Notes under the pieces: generated by a model
What the model was told of the DNA's origin: nothing
Databases searched by the model: none
The model's input: the letters and a program-made list of their open reading frames with translations, nothing else
Made by a program: the position numbers and the translations under genes
Assembly (NCBI RefSeq): GCF_019710745.1
Contig: NZ_JAHKJW010000014.1
Location: 115,962-179,961 of the forward strand
Direction: 5' to 3'
DNA length: 64,000 bases
Source: Streptomyces beigongshangae
Lineage (GTDB): Bacteria; Actinomycetota; Actinomycetes; Streptomycetales; Streptomycetaceae
In this document: positions 34,280 through 48,591 of the stretch, piece after piece
Layout: each line of letters starts with the position of its first letter
Numbering within the stretch: the first letter of the stretch is position 1

Positions 34280-35965
34280 ATGAGCCAGCAGCACTCCGCC
34301 GACCCGGCACCGAACTCCGCCGTCGCCACCGTCGCCGACCGCCGCGACTGGTGGCGTGACGCGGTGATCTACCAGGTCTATCCGCGAAGCTTCGCCGACA
34401 GCAACGGCGACGGGATGGGCGACCTGGCGGGCGTACGTTCCCGACTCCCGTACCTGCGCGACCTCGGCGTGGACGCCGTGTGGCTCAGCCCCTTCTACGC
34501 CTCGCCGCAGGCCGACGCCGGCTACGACGTGGCGGACTACCGGGCCGTGGACCCCATGTTCGGGAACCTGCTCGACGCGGACGCGCTGATCCGCGAGGCC
34601 CACGGACTCGGCCTCAGGATCATCGTCGACCTCGTCCCCAACCACTCCTCCGACCAGCACGAGTGGTTCAAGCGGGCCCTCGCCGAGGGGCCGGGCTCCC
34701 CGCTGCGGGAGCGCTACCACTTCCGCCCCGGCAAGGGGGCGGACGGCGAACTGCCGCCCAACGACTGGGAGTCCGTCTTCGGCGGTCCCGCCTGGACCCG
34801 GGTCACCGAGCCGGACGGCACCCCGGGGGAGTGGTACCTCCACCTCTTCGCGCCCGAACAGCCCGACTTCGACTGGAACCACCCGGCCGTCGGCGACGAG
34901 TTCCGCTCGGTCCTGCGGTTCTGGCTCGACATGGGCGTGGACGGCTTCCGGATCGACGTGGCACACGGCCTGGTGAAGGCGGAAGGACTGCCGGACCTGG
35001 GATCCCACGAGCAGCTGAAGCTCCTGGGCAACGATGCCACGCCGTTCTTCGACCAGGACGGTGTGCACGAGATCTACCGCGAGTGGCGGACCGTGCTGGA
35101 CGAGTACTCCGGCGACCGCATCTTCGTGGCGGAGGCGTGGACGCCGACCGTCGAGCGCACCGCCGACTACGTGCGCCCCGACGAGCTGCACCAGGCGTTC
35201 AACTTCCAGTACCTGAGCACCCACTGGGACGCCGAGGACCTGCACGCCTGCATCGACCGCACCCTCGACGCGATGCGTCCCGTGGGTGCCCCCGCCACCT
35301 GGGTGCTCTCCAACCACGACGTGACCCGGCACGCCACCCGGTTCGCCAACCCGGCGGGCCTGGGCACCCAGCTCCGCGTGGCCGGGGACCGCGAACTGGG
35401 CCTGCGCCGGGCGCGCGCGGCGACCCTGCTGATGCTCGCGCTGCCCGGGTCCGCCTACCTGTACCAGGGCGAGGAGCTGGGTCTGCCGGACGTCGTCGAC
35501 CTGCCGGACGAGGTGCGCCAGGACCCCGCGTACTTCCGCGGCGCCGGGCAGGACGGGTTCCGCGACGGCTGCCGCGTGCCGATCCCGTGGAGCCGTACGG
35601 GCTCGTCGTACGGCTTCGGCAGCGGGGGCAGCTGGCTCCCGCAGCCGCCCGGGTGGGGCGGGCTGAGCGTCGAGGCGCAGACCGGAGTGGCCGGCTCCAC
35701 GCTGGAGCTGTACCGGTCCGCGCTCGCCGTGCGCGGTGAACGGGCCGACCTCGGCGCGGGCGACCGCGTCGAGTGGCTGAGGGCGCCCGAGGGCGTCCTC
35801 GCCTTCCGCCGCGGGGCGTTCACGTGCACCACCAACACCCGCGGCGAGACGGTGACCGTCCCCGCGCACGGGAGGGTGCTGCTCGCGAGCGCCGAGGTGG
35901 CCGTGACGGACGGCGGCGAGGTGCTGCTGCCCGCCGACGCCACCGTGTGGTGGACCACGGACTGA
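34280..35965 (+). CDS. aglA: Intracellular GH13 alpha-glucosidase (AglA)
   Basis: This encodes 561 residues with no signal peptide, so it is cytoplasmic. GH13 regions: [11 protein letters not shown] (I), GFRIDVAHG with nucleophile Asp226 (II), IFVAEAW with acid Glu (III) and LSNHDVTRH (IV). The early [19 protein letters not shown] and the QPDFDWNHP segment are typical of oligo-1,6- and alpha-glucosidases of subfamilies 23/30. It should cleave imported maltodextrin to glucose. It closes the malEFG-aglA gene run. AAGGAAG just before the ATG at 34280 decides the start. Confidence 0.93.
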   Translation: MSQQHSADPAPNSAVATVADRRDWWRDAVIYQVYPRSFADSNGDGMGDLAGVRSRLPYLRDLGVDAVWLSPFYASPQADAGYDVADYRAVDPMFGNLLDADALIREAHGLGLRIIVDLVPNHSSDQHEWFKRALAEGPGSPLRERYHFRPGKGADGELPPNDWESVFGGPAWTRVTEPDGTPGEWYLHLFAPEQPDFDWNHPAVGDEFRSVLRFWLDMGVDGFRIDVAHGLVKAEGLPDLGSHEQLKLLGNDATPFFDQDGVHEIYREWRTVLDEYSGDRIFVAEAWTPTVERTADYVRPDELHQAFNFQYLSTHWDAEDLHACIDRTLDAMRPVGAPATWVLSNHDVTRHATRFANPAGLGTQLRVAGDRELGLRRARAATLLMLALPGSAYLYQGEELGLPDVVDLPDEVRQDPAYFRGAGQDGFRDGCRVPIPWSRTGSSYGFGSGGSWLPQPPGWGGLSVEAQTGVAGSTLELYRSALAVRGERADLGAGDRVEWLRAPEGVLAFRRGAFTCTTNTRGETVTVPAHGRVLLASAEVAVTDGGEVLLPADATVWWTTD

Positions 35966-35995
35966 CCGTCCCTGTAAGAACTTTCAGGAATTTTC

Positions 35996-36030
35996 AGAAG
36001 CCCGTCTTCCCCTTTGGGAGGCGGGCTTCT
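35996..36030 (+). terminator. Terminator after aglA
   Basis: AGAAGCCCG (35996-36004) and CGGGCTTCT (36022-36030) pair in a stem. The right arm is followed by ACGATC without a T-run. It separates aglA from the amylase promoter. Confidence 0.65.
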
Positions 36031-36063
36031 ACGATCTGCGGCACGCACGGCTGTTGAATTTTG

Positions 36064-36095
36064 CAGCAAGAAACTTCAACAGCAAGAACCTTCAA
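36064..36095 (+). promoter_or_regulatory. 16-bp tandem repeat in the amylase leader, candidate MalR site
   Basis: CAGCAAGAAACTTCAA (36064-36079) is repeated directly as CAGCAAGAACCTTCAA (36080-36095) with one mismatch. An AATTTTGCAGCAAG half-site precedes it. Direct repeats of this type are characteristic of Streptomyces amylase promoters and of MalR/glucose control. They end 18 bases before the start codon. Confidence 0.7.
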
Positions 36096-36113
36096 CGGAG
36101 AAGGGACCCCCAC

Positions 36114-37496
36114 ATGGCCAAGAGAGCTCTCTCCTGTGCGCTCGCCCTGGCGGCCGCCGCCCTCGTCGTCCCCGCGGGTGCCGCCGGCCCCGCCCACGCC
36201 GCCCCACCCGGCACCAAGGACGTCACCGCCGTCCTCTTCGAATGGAACTTCGCCTCCGTGGCCAAGGAGTGCACCAGCCGGCTGGGCCCGGCCGGGTACG
36301 GGTACGTCCAGGTCTCACCGCCCGCCGAGCACATACAGGGCTCGCAGTGGTGGACCTCGTACCAGCCCGTCAGCTACAAGATCGCGGGCCGCCTCGGCGA
36401 CCGCGCGGCCTTCCGGAACATGGTGAACACGTGTCACGCGGCCGGTGTGAAGGTCGTCGCCGACGCCGTGGTCAACCACATGTCGGCAGGCAACGGTACC
36501 GGTACGGGCGGCTCGTCCTACACCAAGTACACCTACCCCGGCCTGTACTCCGCGCCCGACTTCGACAACTGCACCTCCCAGATCAGCAACTACCAGGACC
36601 GCGGCAACGTCCAGAACTGCGAACTCGTCGGACTCGCCGACCTGGACACCGGCGAGGAGTACGTCCGCTCGGCCGTCGCCAGGTACCTGAACGACCTGCT
36701 CTCCCTCGGCGTCGACGGCTTCCGGATCGACGCGGCCAAGCACATGCCGGCCGCCGACCTCGCCAACATCAAGGGCCGGCTGAGCAACCCGTCGGTCTAC
36801 TGGAAGCAGGAGGCCATCCACGGCGCCGGCGAGGCCGTCCAGCCGAGCGAGTACACGGGCACCGGCGACGTCCAGGAGTTCCGGTACGCCTTCGACCTCA
36901 AGCGGGTCTTCAACAACGAGAACCTCGCCTACCTGAAGAACTTCGGCGAGGGCTGGGGCTACATGGGCAGCGGCGTCTCGGGCGTCTTCGTCGACAACCA
37001 CGACACCGAGCGCAACGGCTCCACGCTCAGCTACAAGGACGGCGCCACCTACACCCTGGCCAACGTCTTCATGCTGGCGTACCCGTACGGTGCGCCCGAC
37101 GTCAACTCCGGCTACGAGTTCTCCTCCACCGACGCCGGTCCGCCCAGCGGCGGCGCCGTCGGCGCCTGCTGGCAGAACGGCTGGAAGTGCCAGCACGCCT
37201 GGCCGGAGATCCAGTCGATGGTCGCCTTCCGCAACGCCGTGCGGGGGCAGTCCCTCACCAACTGGTGGGACAACGGGGGCGACGCGATCGCCTTCGGCCG
37301 GGGCGGCAAGGGCTTCGTGGCCATCAACCACGAGTCGTCCCCGCTGACCCGCACCTACCAGACCTCGCTGGCGGCGGGCACGTACTGCAACGTGCAGGCG
37401 GGCACGACCGTGACGGTGAACGGCTCGGGGCAGCTCACGGCGACGCTCGGCGCGAACACCGCGCTCGCGGTGTACGCGGGCAAGTCCGGCTGCTGA
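36114..37496 (+). CDS. Secreted alpha-amylase (GH13), no starch-binding domain
   Basis: This encodes 460 residues. The Sec signal is [20 protein letters not shown] with cut near AHAAPPG. GH13 regions: [10 protein letters not shown] (I), GFRIDAAKH with nucleophile Asp206 (II), Glu in YWKQEAIHG (III) and [11 protein letters not shown] (IV). This is the animal/actinomycete subfamily 32-type enzyme ([14 protein letters not shown] start, AYPYGAPDV). Many Streptomyces amylases continue into a CBM20 starch-binding domain; this one stops after domain C ([13 protein letters not shown]), so it would act on soluble dextrins better than on granules. It is probably MalR-controlled. Confidence 0.95.
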   Translation: MAKRALSCALALAAAALVVPAGAAGPAHAAPPGTKDVTAVLFEWNFASVAKECTSRLGPAGYGYVQVSPPAEHIQGSQWWTSYQPVSYKIAGRLGDRAAFRNMVNTCHAAGVKVVADAVVNHMSAGNGTGTGGSSYTKYTYPGLYSAPDFDNCTSQISNYQDRGNVQNCELVGLADLDTGEEYVRSAVARYLNDLLSLGVDGFRIDAAKHMPAADLANIKGRLSNPSVYWKQEAIHGAGEAVQPSEYTGTGDVQEFRYAFDLKRVFNNENLAYLKNFGEGWGYMGSGVSGVFVDNHDTERNGSTLSYKDGATYTLANVFMLAYPYGAPDVNSGYEFSSTDAGPPSGGAVGACWQNGWKCQHAWPEIQSMVAFRNAVRGQSLTNWWDNGGDAIAFGRGGKGFVAINHESSPLTRTYQTSLAAGTYCNVQAGTTVTVNGSGQLTATLGANTALAVYAGKSGC

Positions 37497-37501
37497 TCCG
37501 G

Positions 37502-37592
37502 CCGCGGGTCGGTGGGGGCTGATCGCGCCCCGCGGCGGAGCCGCACATGTCACGGTCCCGCGCCCCCGACGGGGGCGCGGGGAACCGCGCGG
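37502..37592. repeat. Dispersed repeat, long form plus hairpin
   Basis: This is the most complete copy. GCGGGTCGGTGGGGGCTGAT, CGCCCCGCGGCGGAGCCGCA and CATGTCACGG run into CCCGCGCCCCC-GACG-GGGGGCGCGGGG, followed by AACCGCGCGG. It joins the two subtypes of the family in one element, between the amylase and the pullulanase. Confidence 0.8.
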
Positions 37593-37624
37593 TCCCTGAC
37601 ATCCGCTGAAATTTCTTTCTCCTC

Positions 37625-37640
37625 CTTGCGCAGTTCTTGC
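37625..37640 (+). promoter_or_regulatory. CTTGC direct repeat before the amylopullulanase
   Basis: CTTGC at 37625-37629 and again at 37636-37640 are spaced by 11 bases, 14 bases upstream of the start codon. The half-sites match those before malE and the amylase, so MalR could act here too. Confidence 0.55.
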
Positions 37641-37654
37641 TGAAAGGCATCACC

Positions 37655-43066
<5,412 letters not shown>

Positions 43067-43079
43067 CAGGGCACTACCT

Positions 43080-43115
43080 TGGTGGGGCGGTCCGGGATCC
43101 CGGACCGCCCCACCA
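43080..43115. terminator. 36-bp perfect palindrome after the amylopullulanase
   Basis: The sequence from 43080 to 43115 is fully self-complementary (left arm TGGTGGGGCGGTCCGGGA, no loop). It lies 13 bases after the stop and 19 bases before the next start. It is a strong terminator hairpin without a T-tract, or a protein site. Confidence 0.75.
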
Positions 43116-43134
43116 GCGTCTTCCAGGGCGGCAG

Positions 43135-44760
43135 ATGGACGTCAACGGCAAGCGGACAGACGCCACCGTGCTGCTCGTGGACGACGCGGCGGCCGGCCGG
43201 TACGCCATGGGCGCCCTGCTGCGCCGCGCCGGTCACCAGGTCGTCCCGGCCGCCACCGGCCAGGAGGCGCTCGTCGAACTCGACGCACGGCTGCGCAGGG
43301 GGACCATGCCCGACATGGCCCTGGTCGACGTGGACCTGCCGGACATGAGCGGCTTCGAGCTCTGCCGCCGGATCAAGGCCCGGCCGCACATGGCCAACCT
43401 GCCCGTCGTGCACTTCTCCGCCTCCGCCGTGGCCCCGGGCGACCGCTGCCGGGGGCTGGACGCGGGCGGGGAGGCGTACCTGACGATCCCCGCCGAGCCC
43501 GAGGAGATCGAGGCGGTGGTCCGGGCCGCGGTGCGCGCCGCGCGGCTGCGGGCCGAGGACCAGGCGCTGGCCCGGCGGCTGACGCTGCTGTCGGAGACGA
43601 TCGTCACCATCCAGGCGGCGCGCTCCCTGCCCGAGCTCGCCGACGCCGCCGCCAACGGCACCGCGCGGCTCACCGGCGGACCCGCCGCCGTCTTCTTCCT
43701 CGGCCCGGACGACGAGCTGTACCGCGGCACCTCCCGGCACCGCACCTCGCTGGCCCTGCCCGACGAGGGCGCCCACCGGACCGTGGCCGGCCTGCTGCGC
43801 CGGCTCACCCGCGGGCAGTCGGGCGTGCAGATCACCACGGTGCCCGCGCCGCTGTGGCCCGCCGGGTTCTTCCGGCCCGGCGTGCAGCACGACGCCCGGC
43901 TGGTACTGATCCTCACCCAGGACGGCAAGGCATCCGTGTGCCTGGCCACGCCCACCCGCGGGACGCGCAGGCCGAACCCGGAGGAGGAGACCCTGGTCGC
44001 CCGGCTCGCCCAGGCCACCGCGCTCGCCGCCGAACCGCTGCTCATGTACCAGGTCGAACGGCACGTCGCCCTCACCCTCCAGCACAGCTTCCTGCCCCAG
44101 CCGCACAAACTGCCCGAACTGCCGGGCCTGGACGTCGCGGTCCGCTACGTGCCGGCCTCGCAGCAGACCGAGATCGGGGGCGACTTCTACGCCGCGCTGC
44201 GCACCCGCGACGGCGTGCTGGCCGCGGTGGGCGACGTCGTCGGGCACTCGCTGGACGCGGCCACCCTCATGGTCGAGATCCGGCACGCGCTGCGCGCCTA
44301 CTGCGTCGACGAGAGCGACCCCGCCGTGCTCGCCGAGCGCCTCGACCGGATGCTCCAGCACTACCACCCCGCGCTCACCGCGACCGTCTGCCTGGCCCTG
44401 ATCGACCCCGCCACCGGGCGTACGCGCATCGCGAACGCGGGCCACATCCCGCCGCTCGTCATCCGCGAGGACGGCGGCGCCGACTACGTCAAGGCGGCCG
44501 GACCGCTGCTCGGCGTGGGGCTGCCGCACCCGCCGCCGACCGAACTGCTCCTCGAAGCGGGCGACCGGCTCCTCATGGTCACCGACGGTCTGATCGAGAC
44601 GCGGGGCACGGACCTCGCGGTCTCGATGGAGCACCTGCGCGCGGCCTCCGCGGGCGCGCTGCCCGGGCTCGACGCCCTCTGCGACACCCTGCTGGACTGC
44701 TTCGGGCACGACCGGGAGGACGACATCGCGCTGCTCGCGCTGCGACTGGGCGAGGACTGA
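43135..44760 (+). CDS. Receiver-GAF-like-SpoIIE serine phosphatase
   Basis: This encodes 541 residues. The N-terminal receiver (about 1-135) has the acidic pair in LLVDDAA, the phospho-acceptor Asp in MALVDVDLPDMSG and a degenerate late Thr/Lys region (VHFSASAVAPGD... AYLTIPAEP), so phosphorylation may be altered. A short coiled coil and a GAF-like region (about 150-320) follow. The PP2C-like SpoIIE domain has EIGGDFYAAL, VGDVVGHSLDA and the final DREDDIALLAL with metal-binding Asps. Such proteins dephosphorylate anti-anti-sigma factors in actinobacteria. The ATG at 43135 follows GGGCGGCAG, a weak ribosome site. Confidence 0.88.
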   Translation: MDVNGKRTDATVLLVDDAAAGRYAMGALLRRAGHQVVPAATGQEALVELDARLRRGTMPDMALVDVDLPDMSGFELCRRIKARPHMANLPVVHFSASAVAPGDRCRGLDAGGEAYLTIPAEPEEIEAVVRAAVRAARLRAEDQALARRLTLLSETIVTIQAARSLPELADAAANGTARLTGGPAAVFFLGPDDELYRGTSRHRTSLALPDEGAHRTVAGLLRRLTRGQSGVQITTVPAPLWPAGFFRPGVQHDARLVLILTQDGKASVCLATPTRGTRRPNPEEETLVARLAQATALAAEPLLMYQVERHVALTLQHSFLPQPHKLPELPGLDVAVRYVPASQQTEIGGDFYAALRTRDGVLAAVGDVVGHSLDAATLMVEIRHALRAYCVDESDPAVLAERLDRMLQHYHPALTATVCLALIDPATGRTRIANAGHIPPLVIREDGGADYVKAAGPLLGVGLPHPPPTELLLEAGDRLLMVTDGLIETRGTDLAVSMEHLRAASAGALPGLDALCDTLLDCFGHDREDDIALLALRLGED

Positions 44761-44832
44761 GACCGGCCGGCCGCCGAGGTCGGGCGATCGCCGGGGCTAG
44801 GGTGAGTTCCGTCGCCTAGAACGGGAGTCCCC

Positions 44833-45189
44833 ATGCCGCAGATCACCGTCGACTACTCCGCACCGCTCGCCGAAGCCTTCGACCGGCAGGGGTTCGCCGT
44901 CGCGCTGCACGCCGTGGTGGTGGAGACGGCCGCGGCGAAGAGCGAGGCGTGCAAGTCGCGGTTCCGGGCCGTCGACGACGTGGTCGTCGGGGCGCGGGGG
45001 ACGGGGCACGCGCTGGTGCACGTCGCGCTGGCGCTGCTGCCGGGACGGACCGACGAGGTGAAGTCCGCGCTGACCTCGCGGGCGCTGGAGCTGGTGCGGG
45101 CGCATGTGAAGCCGGTGGACGGACTCGTGCTGCACGCGTCCGCGGAGGTGCGCGACCTGGAGGCGTCGTACCAGAAGTTCGTGGACTGA
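44833..45189 (+). CDS. 5-carboxymethyl-2-hydroxymuconate isomerase-like protein (CHMI)
   Basis: This encodes 118 residues of the tautomerase fold. The catalytic Pro2 follows Met1 (MPQITVDYS), and the segment CKSRFRAVDDVVVG and the trimer-forming C-terminus (LEASYQKFVD) match CHMI (HpaF-like). Family members isomerise homoprotocatechuate ring-cleavage products, but no other aromatic-degradation gene is nearby, so the real substrate may differ. A GGGAG ribosome site lies upstream. Confidence 0.85.
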   Translation: MPQITVDYSAPLAEAFDRQGFAVALHAVVVETAAAKSEACKSRFRAVDDVVVGARGTGHALVHVALALLPGRTDEVKSALTSRALELVRAHVKPVDGLVLHASAEVRDLEASYQKFVD

Positions 45190-45199
45190 AGTCCGTCGG

Positions 45200-45229
45200 C
45201 GCGCGGTTCCCCGCGCCCCTAAAGGGGCT
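45200..45229. repeat. Dispersed repeat, half copy
   Basis: CGCGCGGTTCCCCGCGCCCC followed by TAAAGGGGC is one arm and part of the loop of the repeat hairpin. It overlaps the last codons of the convergent TetR gene (stop at 45219). Confidence 0.75.
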
Positions 45230-45920
45230 CGGACGCCAGGTCGACCAGGCGGTTGACCAAAGTGATGAACGGGCTGTCCGCCGGGGGCTCGTCCGACAGG
45301 GCCCGGCGCAGGAGCGCGGCCACCTCCGGGTCGGACGCCGCGCTCACCGCGGCGAGGGCCGCGAAGTCGTGGACCAGCTGGACCTCCAGCTCGCCGCGCG
45401 GGATGCGGCGGCCGTCCAGCCAGAGCAGGGCGGTCGCCTCGGCCAGGGCGATCCACGAGCGGACGACCAGTTCGAGCCGGGCGGGCGGCCGTTCGACGCG
45501 CAGATGGGACACGATCTGCGCGTACGCGGCCTGGCGCACCCCGTCGACCAGGGCGTTCGTGGTGGTGGAGCCGACCGCCGGGCCCCCGCGCATCAGGGCC
45601 GAGAAACCGGGCCCGTGCTCGTCGACGAAGTCGAAGAAGCGGCGCATCACGCGCAGCAGCCGCGCGCCGAGCGGGCCTTCCCGCGGCTCCACGAAACGTT
45701 CCGCCAGGTCGTCGGAGGCACGCTTCAACGCGGCCTCGTACAGGCTGAGTTTGCCGGGGAAGTAGTGGTAGACCAGCGGGCGCGAGATGCCCGCGGCGGA
45801 GGCTATCTCGTCGATCGACACGTCGTCCGGCGAGCGCCGGCTGAACAGGTCGAGGGCGACACCGATCAGCTGCTGCCGCCGTTCCTCGACAGCCATCCTG
45901 CGCCGTACGCCGGTAGTCAT
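45219..45920 (-). CDS. TetR family transcriptional regulator
   Basis: This encodes 233 residues. The HTH SIDEIASAAGISRPLVYHYF with PGKLSLYE lies at about residues 35-65. The C-terminal ligand domain is Ala-rich and hydrophobic (LVVRSWIALAEATALLWLDG). It resembles the large group of Streptomyces TetR proteins with a TetR_C domain that controls lipid or efflux genes. The target is unknown. Its last residues (LASEPL) are encoded within the dispersed repeat at 45219-45229. Confidence 0.9.
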   Translation of the reverse strand: MTTGVRRRMAVEERRQQLIGVALDLFSRRSPDDVSIDEIASAAGISRPLVYHYFPGKLSLYEAALKRASDDLAERFVEPREGPLGARLLRVMRRFFDFVDEHGPGFSALMRGGPAVGSTTTNALVDGVRQAAYAQIVSHLRVERPPARLELVVRSWIALAEATALLWLDGRRIPRGELEVQLVHDFAALAAVSAASDPEVAALLRRALSDEPPADSPFITLVNRLVDLASEPL

Positions 45921-45984
45921 ACGAACACCCTACCGAGCGGCCCGATCGGAACAGGCCCCGAACGCGGGCGGACCGCCGGGCCGT

Positions 45985-47949
45985 TCAGCCGAGGCCGGTG
46001 ATCTCCCGTCCGCCGGCCAGGGTCCCCTCCAGGCCGGCCCGCGCGCCCTGCTCGGTCCGCACGGCGAGGAGGTTCCCGCGGGCCGACCCGATGACGGCGC
46101 CGGTCGCCCGGATCGACGCCGTGTCCTCGCCGCCGGCCGCGAGGAGGTACCAGTGGCCCCCGGCGGACTTCCACAGCACGCCCGCCAGGACGTGGGGGTC
46201 CTTCGCGCCGCAGGCGGACGCGTTCTCCGCCTTCGCCGCGACCGCGCCGTACGGCTGTCCCGGCGCGTGGAACTGGGCGAGCACCAGCGGGCCGCCGCCG
46301 CGCCAGGTGTCCGCCCGGGTGCACAGCCACTGCGCGGTGCCGCTCGCGCCGGGGAGCGGCTGGCGGGCGTACGGCCAGGAGTTCACCGAGCGCACCCCCT
46401 GGCCGCGGACGGCCGCGAGGGAGCAGGCGAGCGGCGACCAGGCCGCCGCCGAGGCGTCGCGCGCCCGTCCGGGACGCCCCGAGGTGAGCCTGGCGGGCGT
46501 CAGCTCCCCGAGGTCGGTCAGCAGCCGGGTGCCCGTGCGGTCCGTCAGCTCCAGCACGTTCCAGGAACGGCACCCGGCCGTCTGCAGGGCGGGGCTCGCG
46601 AACGGCGCGGTCACCCCCTCCGCCGAGCGCGCCAGCCGGGTCCTGCCGGCGCTCCCGTCCGGGGCGGCCGACCCGGCGGCGGGCTTCAGCAGGTCGCGCA
46701 CGGCGGCGGTACGCACCCAGGGGGCCGTCAGATAGCGGACGTTGCCGTCGGCGCGGCCCAGGACCACCGCGCTCGCCTCGGCCCCCGTGGCACCGTCGAC
46801 CCGCGCGAAGTCGAGGGCCGCGCCCCGGGTGCCGTCCTCCGGCTCGGCGTAGCGCGCGATGCGCAGTCCGTCGAAGAGCAGCACGACCCGGCTCCGGTCG
46901 ACCTCGCCCGCGTACAGCAGCTGGGGCGGTCCCGGCGGGGCGCCCGCCGCGGTGCCCGGGGTGGCCGAGACCTGCACGGTCTCGCCGGGCCGCGCCCAGA
47001 CGGCGAGCGCGCGGCGCAGCAGGGCCTTGTCGCCGGTGAGTCCGCCCCGCGCGGGCCACACGGAGAAGTCGGTGCGCGCCGACGACTCCCACGCCCCCGC
47101 CGGGACCAGCGTCAGCCGGCCGGGCTCCAGGGCGGCCTGCGCCGCGGGGTTGCGCGCGTACGGGGGCGCGGCCGCGCCGTCGGGGCCCCAGCCGTCACCG
47201 GGCGTCCCGAGGAGCGCCCCGCACACCGCCACCGCGGCGACCGCCGCGAGCGCCGCCCTGGTGTGCTGGCGGCGGCGCATCAGATCGGTGGGCCGGGCCT
47301 GGAGGGAGCACGGGTCGAACTCGGGGGAGGCCAGCAGCGCGTACTCCCCGCCGGGTTCGTCGGCCGCCTCGGCGAGGGCGTCGTCCGGGTCCTCGGCGCC
47401 GGCCGCGGCCAGCACCTCGCGTACGTCCGCGTCGGCCAGCCCTTCCAGGGCGCGCAGGACGTGGACGGCGCGGGCCGGGGCGGACAGGGCCGAGAGCCGC
47501 TGGTCCAGGGCGAGCTCGTCGGCGCCTCCCGAGCGAGGGAAGAGCCGCAGGCCCCACACCCGGGGGAGGAGCGGCGGCAGCTGCGTCCGGGTGGGCCAGG
47601 ACCGGAAGGTCAGCGGGCGGGCGGCCGTCAGCGCCAGCCGCAGGACGCGTACCCGCAGGTACGCGTAGCCGGGATCACCGTCGCGGTCCCCGCCGGCCCG
47701 CTGCCGGGCCGGGAGGACGGGGGCGCCGCCGGAGGTCCGGCCGCGGGGCAGGCCGCGCTGGACGAGCGCGTGGGCGGTGAGGACCCGGCGGCTGCGGCCG
47801 AGGCGTGACGGCAGCACCAGGTAGGCGAGCCGGACGAGCCGCGGGTAGTGCTCGACGAGCGCGGCCTCGGCCTGCGCGACGCCGACCGCCGGTCCGGGGA
47901 CGGCGGCTGATGCGGGACGGGGGCGCGGGGCGACATCCTGTGACTGCAC
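45985..47949 (-). CDS. Single-pass membrane protein with sigma-factor-like N-terminus, function unknown
   Basis: This encodes 654 residues from a GTG at 47949. Residues 25-75 (AALVEHYPRLVRLAYLVLPS) look like ECF sigma region 2, and 150-185 (LSALSAPARAVHVLRALEGL) look like region 4. There is no good -10 or -35 recognition signature, so promoter binding is doubtful. One membrane span (about 231-250) separates this from a 400-residue outer part with several Cys residues (TAGCRSWN, PLACSLAA, WLCTRADT, SACGAKD). I know of no named family. It follows the TPR gene by 48 bases on the same strand, so the two probably form an operon. Confidence 0.7.
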   Translation of the reverse strand: MQSQDVAPRPRPASAAVPGPAVGVAQAEAALVEHYPRLVRLAYLVLPSRLGRSRRVLTAHALVQRGLPRGRTSGGAPVLPARQRAGGDRDGDPGYAYLRVRVLRLALTAARPLTFRSWPTRTQLPPLLPRVWGLRLFPRSGGADELALDQRLSALSAPARAVHVLRALEGLADADVREVLAAAGAEDPDDALAEAADEPGGEYALLASPEFDPCSLQARPTDLMRRRQHTRAALAAVAAVAVCGALLGTPGDGWGPDGAAAPPYARNPAAQAALEPGRLTLVPAGAWESSARTDFSVWPARGGLTGDKALLRRALAVWARPGETVQVSATPGTAAGAPPGPPQLLYAGEVDRSRVVLLFDGLRIARYAEPEDGTRGAALDFARVDGATGAEASAVVLGRADGNVRYLTAPWVRTAAVRDLLKPAAGSAAPDGSAGRTRLARSAEGVTAPFASPALQTAGCRSWNVLELTDRTGTRLLTDLGELTPARLTSGRPGRARDASAAAWSPLACSLAAVRGQGVRSVNSWPYARQPLPGASGTAQWLCTRADTWRGGGPLVLAQFHAPGQPYGAVAAKAENASACGAKDPHVLAGVLWKSAGGHWYLLAAGGEDTASIRATGAVIGSARGNLLAVRTEQGARAGLEGTLAGGREITGLG

Positions 47950-47997
47950 GTTCAGCAGAACGAGCGAATCGGCCGATGGTCACCTGGCCTGCCGCGA

Positions 47998-48591
47998 TCA
48001 CGCCGGGGGCTGTGCCTCCGGTTCCACCAGCAGACGCGCGTAGTTCGCCATGGAGCGCCGGTAGCGCGGCAGATGGGGGGCGAGGGCGCCCAGGGCGAGC
48101 GAGAGCCCCTCCCGCTCGCGGCCCAGGTCCGCCAGGCACAGCGCGAGGGTCGCCCGTACGGCGTCGTCCAACTCGTCGGAAGCGCTCACGAGTTCGGGCG
48201 ACAGGAGCCTGACGCCCTCGGCGGGCTGCCCGAGGTTGCGCAGCGAGCTGGACAGCTGGATCTTCGCGCGCCTGCCCCGGTAGCCGTCGAGGCCGAGCGC
48301 CAGGGCCTCCTGGTACTGCGGCACGGCCCGGTCGGGGTGGCCCGTCGAGTCCCAGGCGCAGGCCCGTTCGAAGGGGCCGACCGGGCTGCCGTCCGGCAAC
48401 TCCGCCACCAGCGCGTCGATCCGCGCGCGAAACCGCGCCGCTTCCGTCGGGTTGGTTGGATCCGTCGCGTCCGTCGGGTCCGCCTGCGGGTGGGCCTCGA
48501 AGCCGGCCCACGCGGCCGCCACGCGCTCCTCCCAGTCGGCTGTGCCCTCGTCCGTCGTCCTGCTGTCCGTCGCCCCGCCGTCTGTCGTCAC
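47998..48591 (-). CDS. Tetratricopeptide-repeat protein
   Basis: This encodes 197 residues from a GTG at 48591, chosen because GAGGG lies seven bases upstream; a GTG at 48597 is two codons earlier. Residues 70-180 contain TPR-like helices (GPFERACAWDSTGHPDRAVP, YQEALALGLDGYRGRRAKIQ, LSSSLRNLGQPAEGVRLL). This resembles the Streptomyces tetratricopeptide proteins that often accompany regulators. The N-terminal 60 residues are acidic with repeated DPTDATDPTNPT. It precedes the sigma-like membrane protein, and the two may interact. Confidence 0.8.
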   Translation of the reverse strand: MTTDGGATDSRTTDEGTADWEERVAAAWAGFEAHPQADPTDATDPTNPTEAARFRARIDALVAELPDGSPVGPFERACAWDSTGHPDRAVPQYQEALALGLDGYRGRRAKIQLSSSLRNLGQPAEGVRLLSPELVSASDELDDAVRATLALCLADLGREREGLSLALGALAPHLPRYRRSMANYARLLVEPEAQPPA

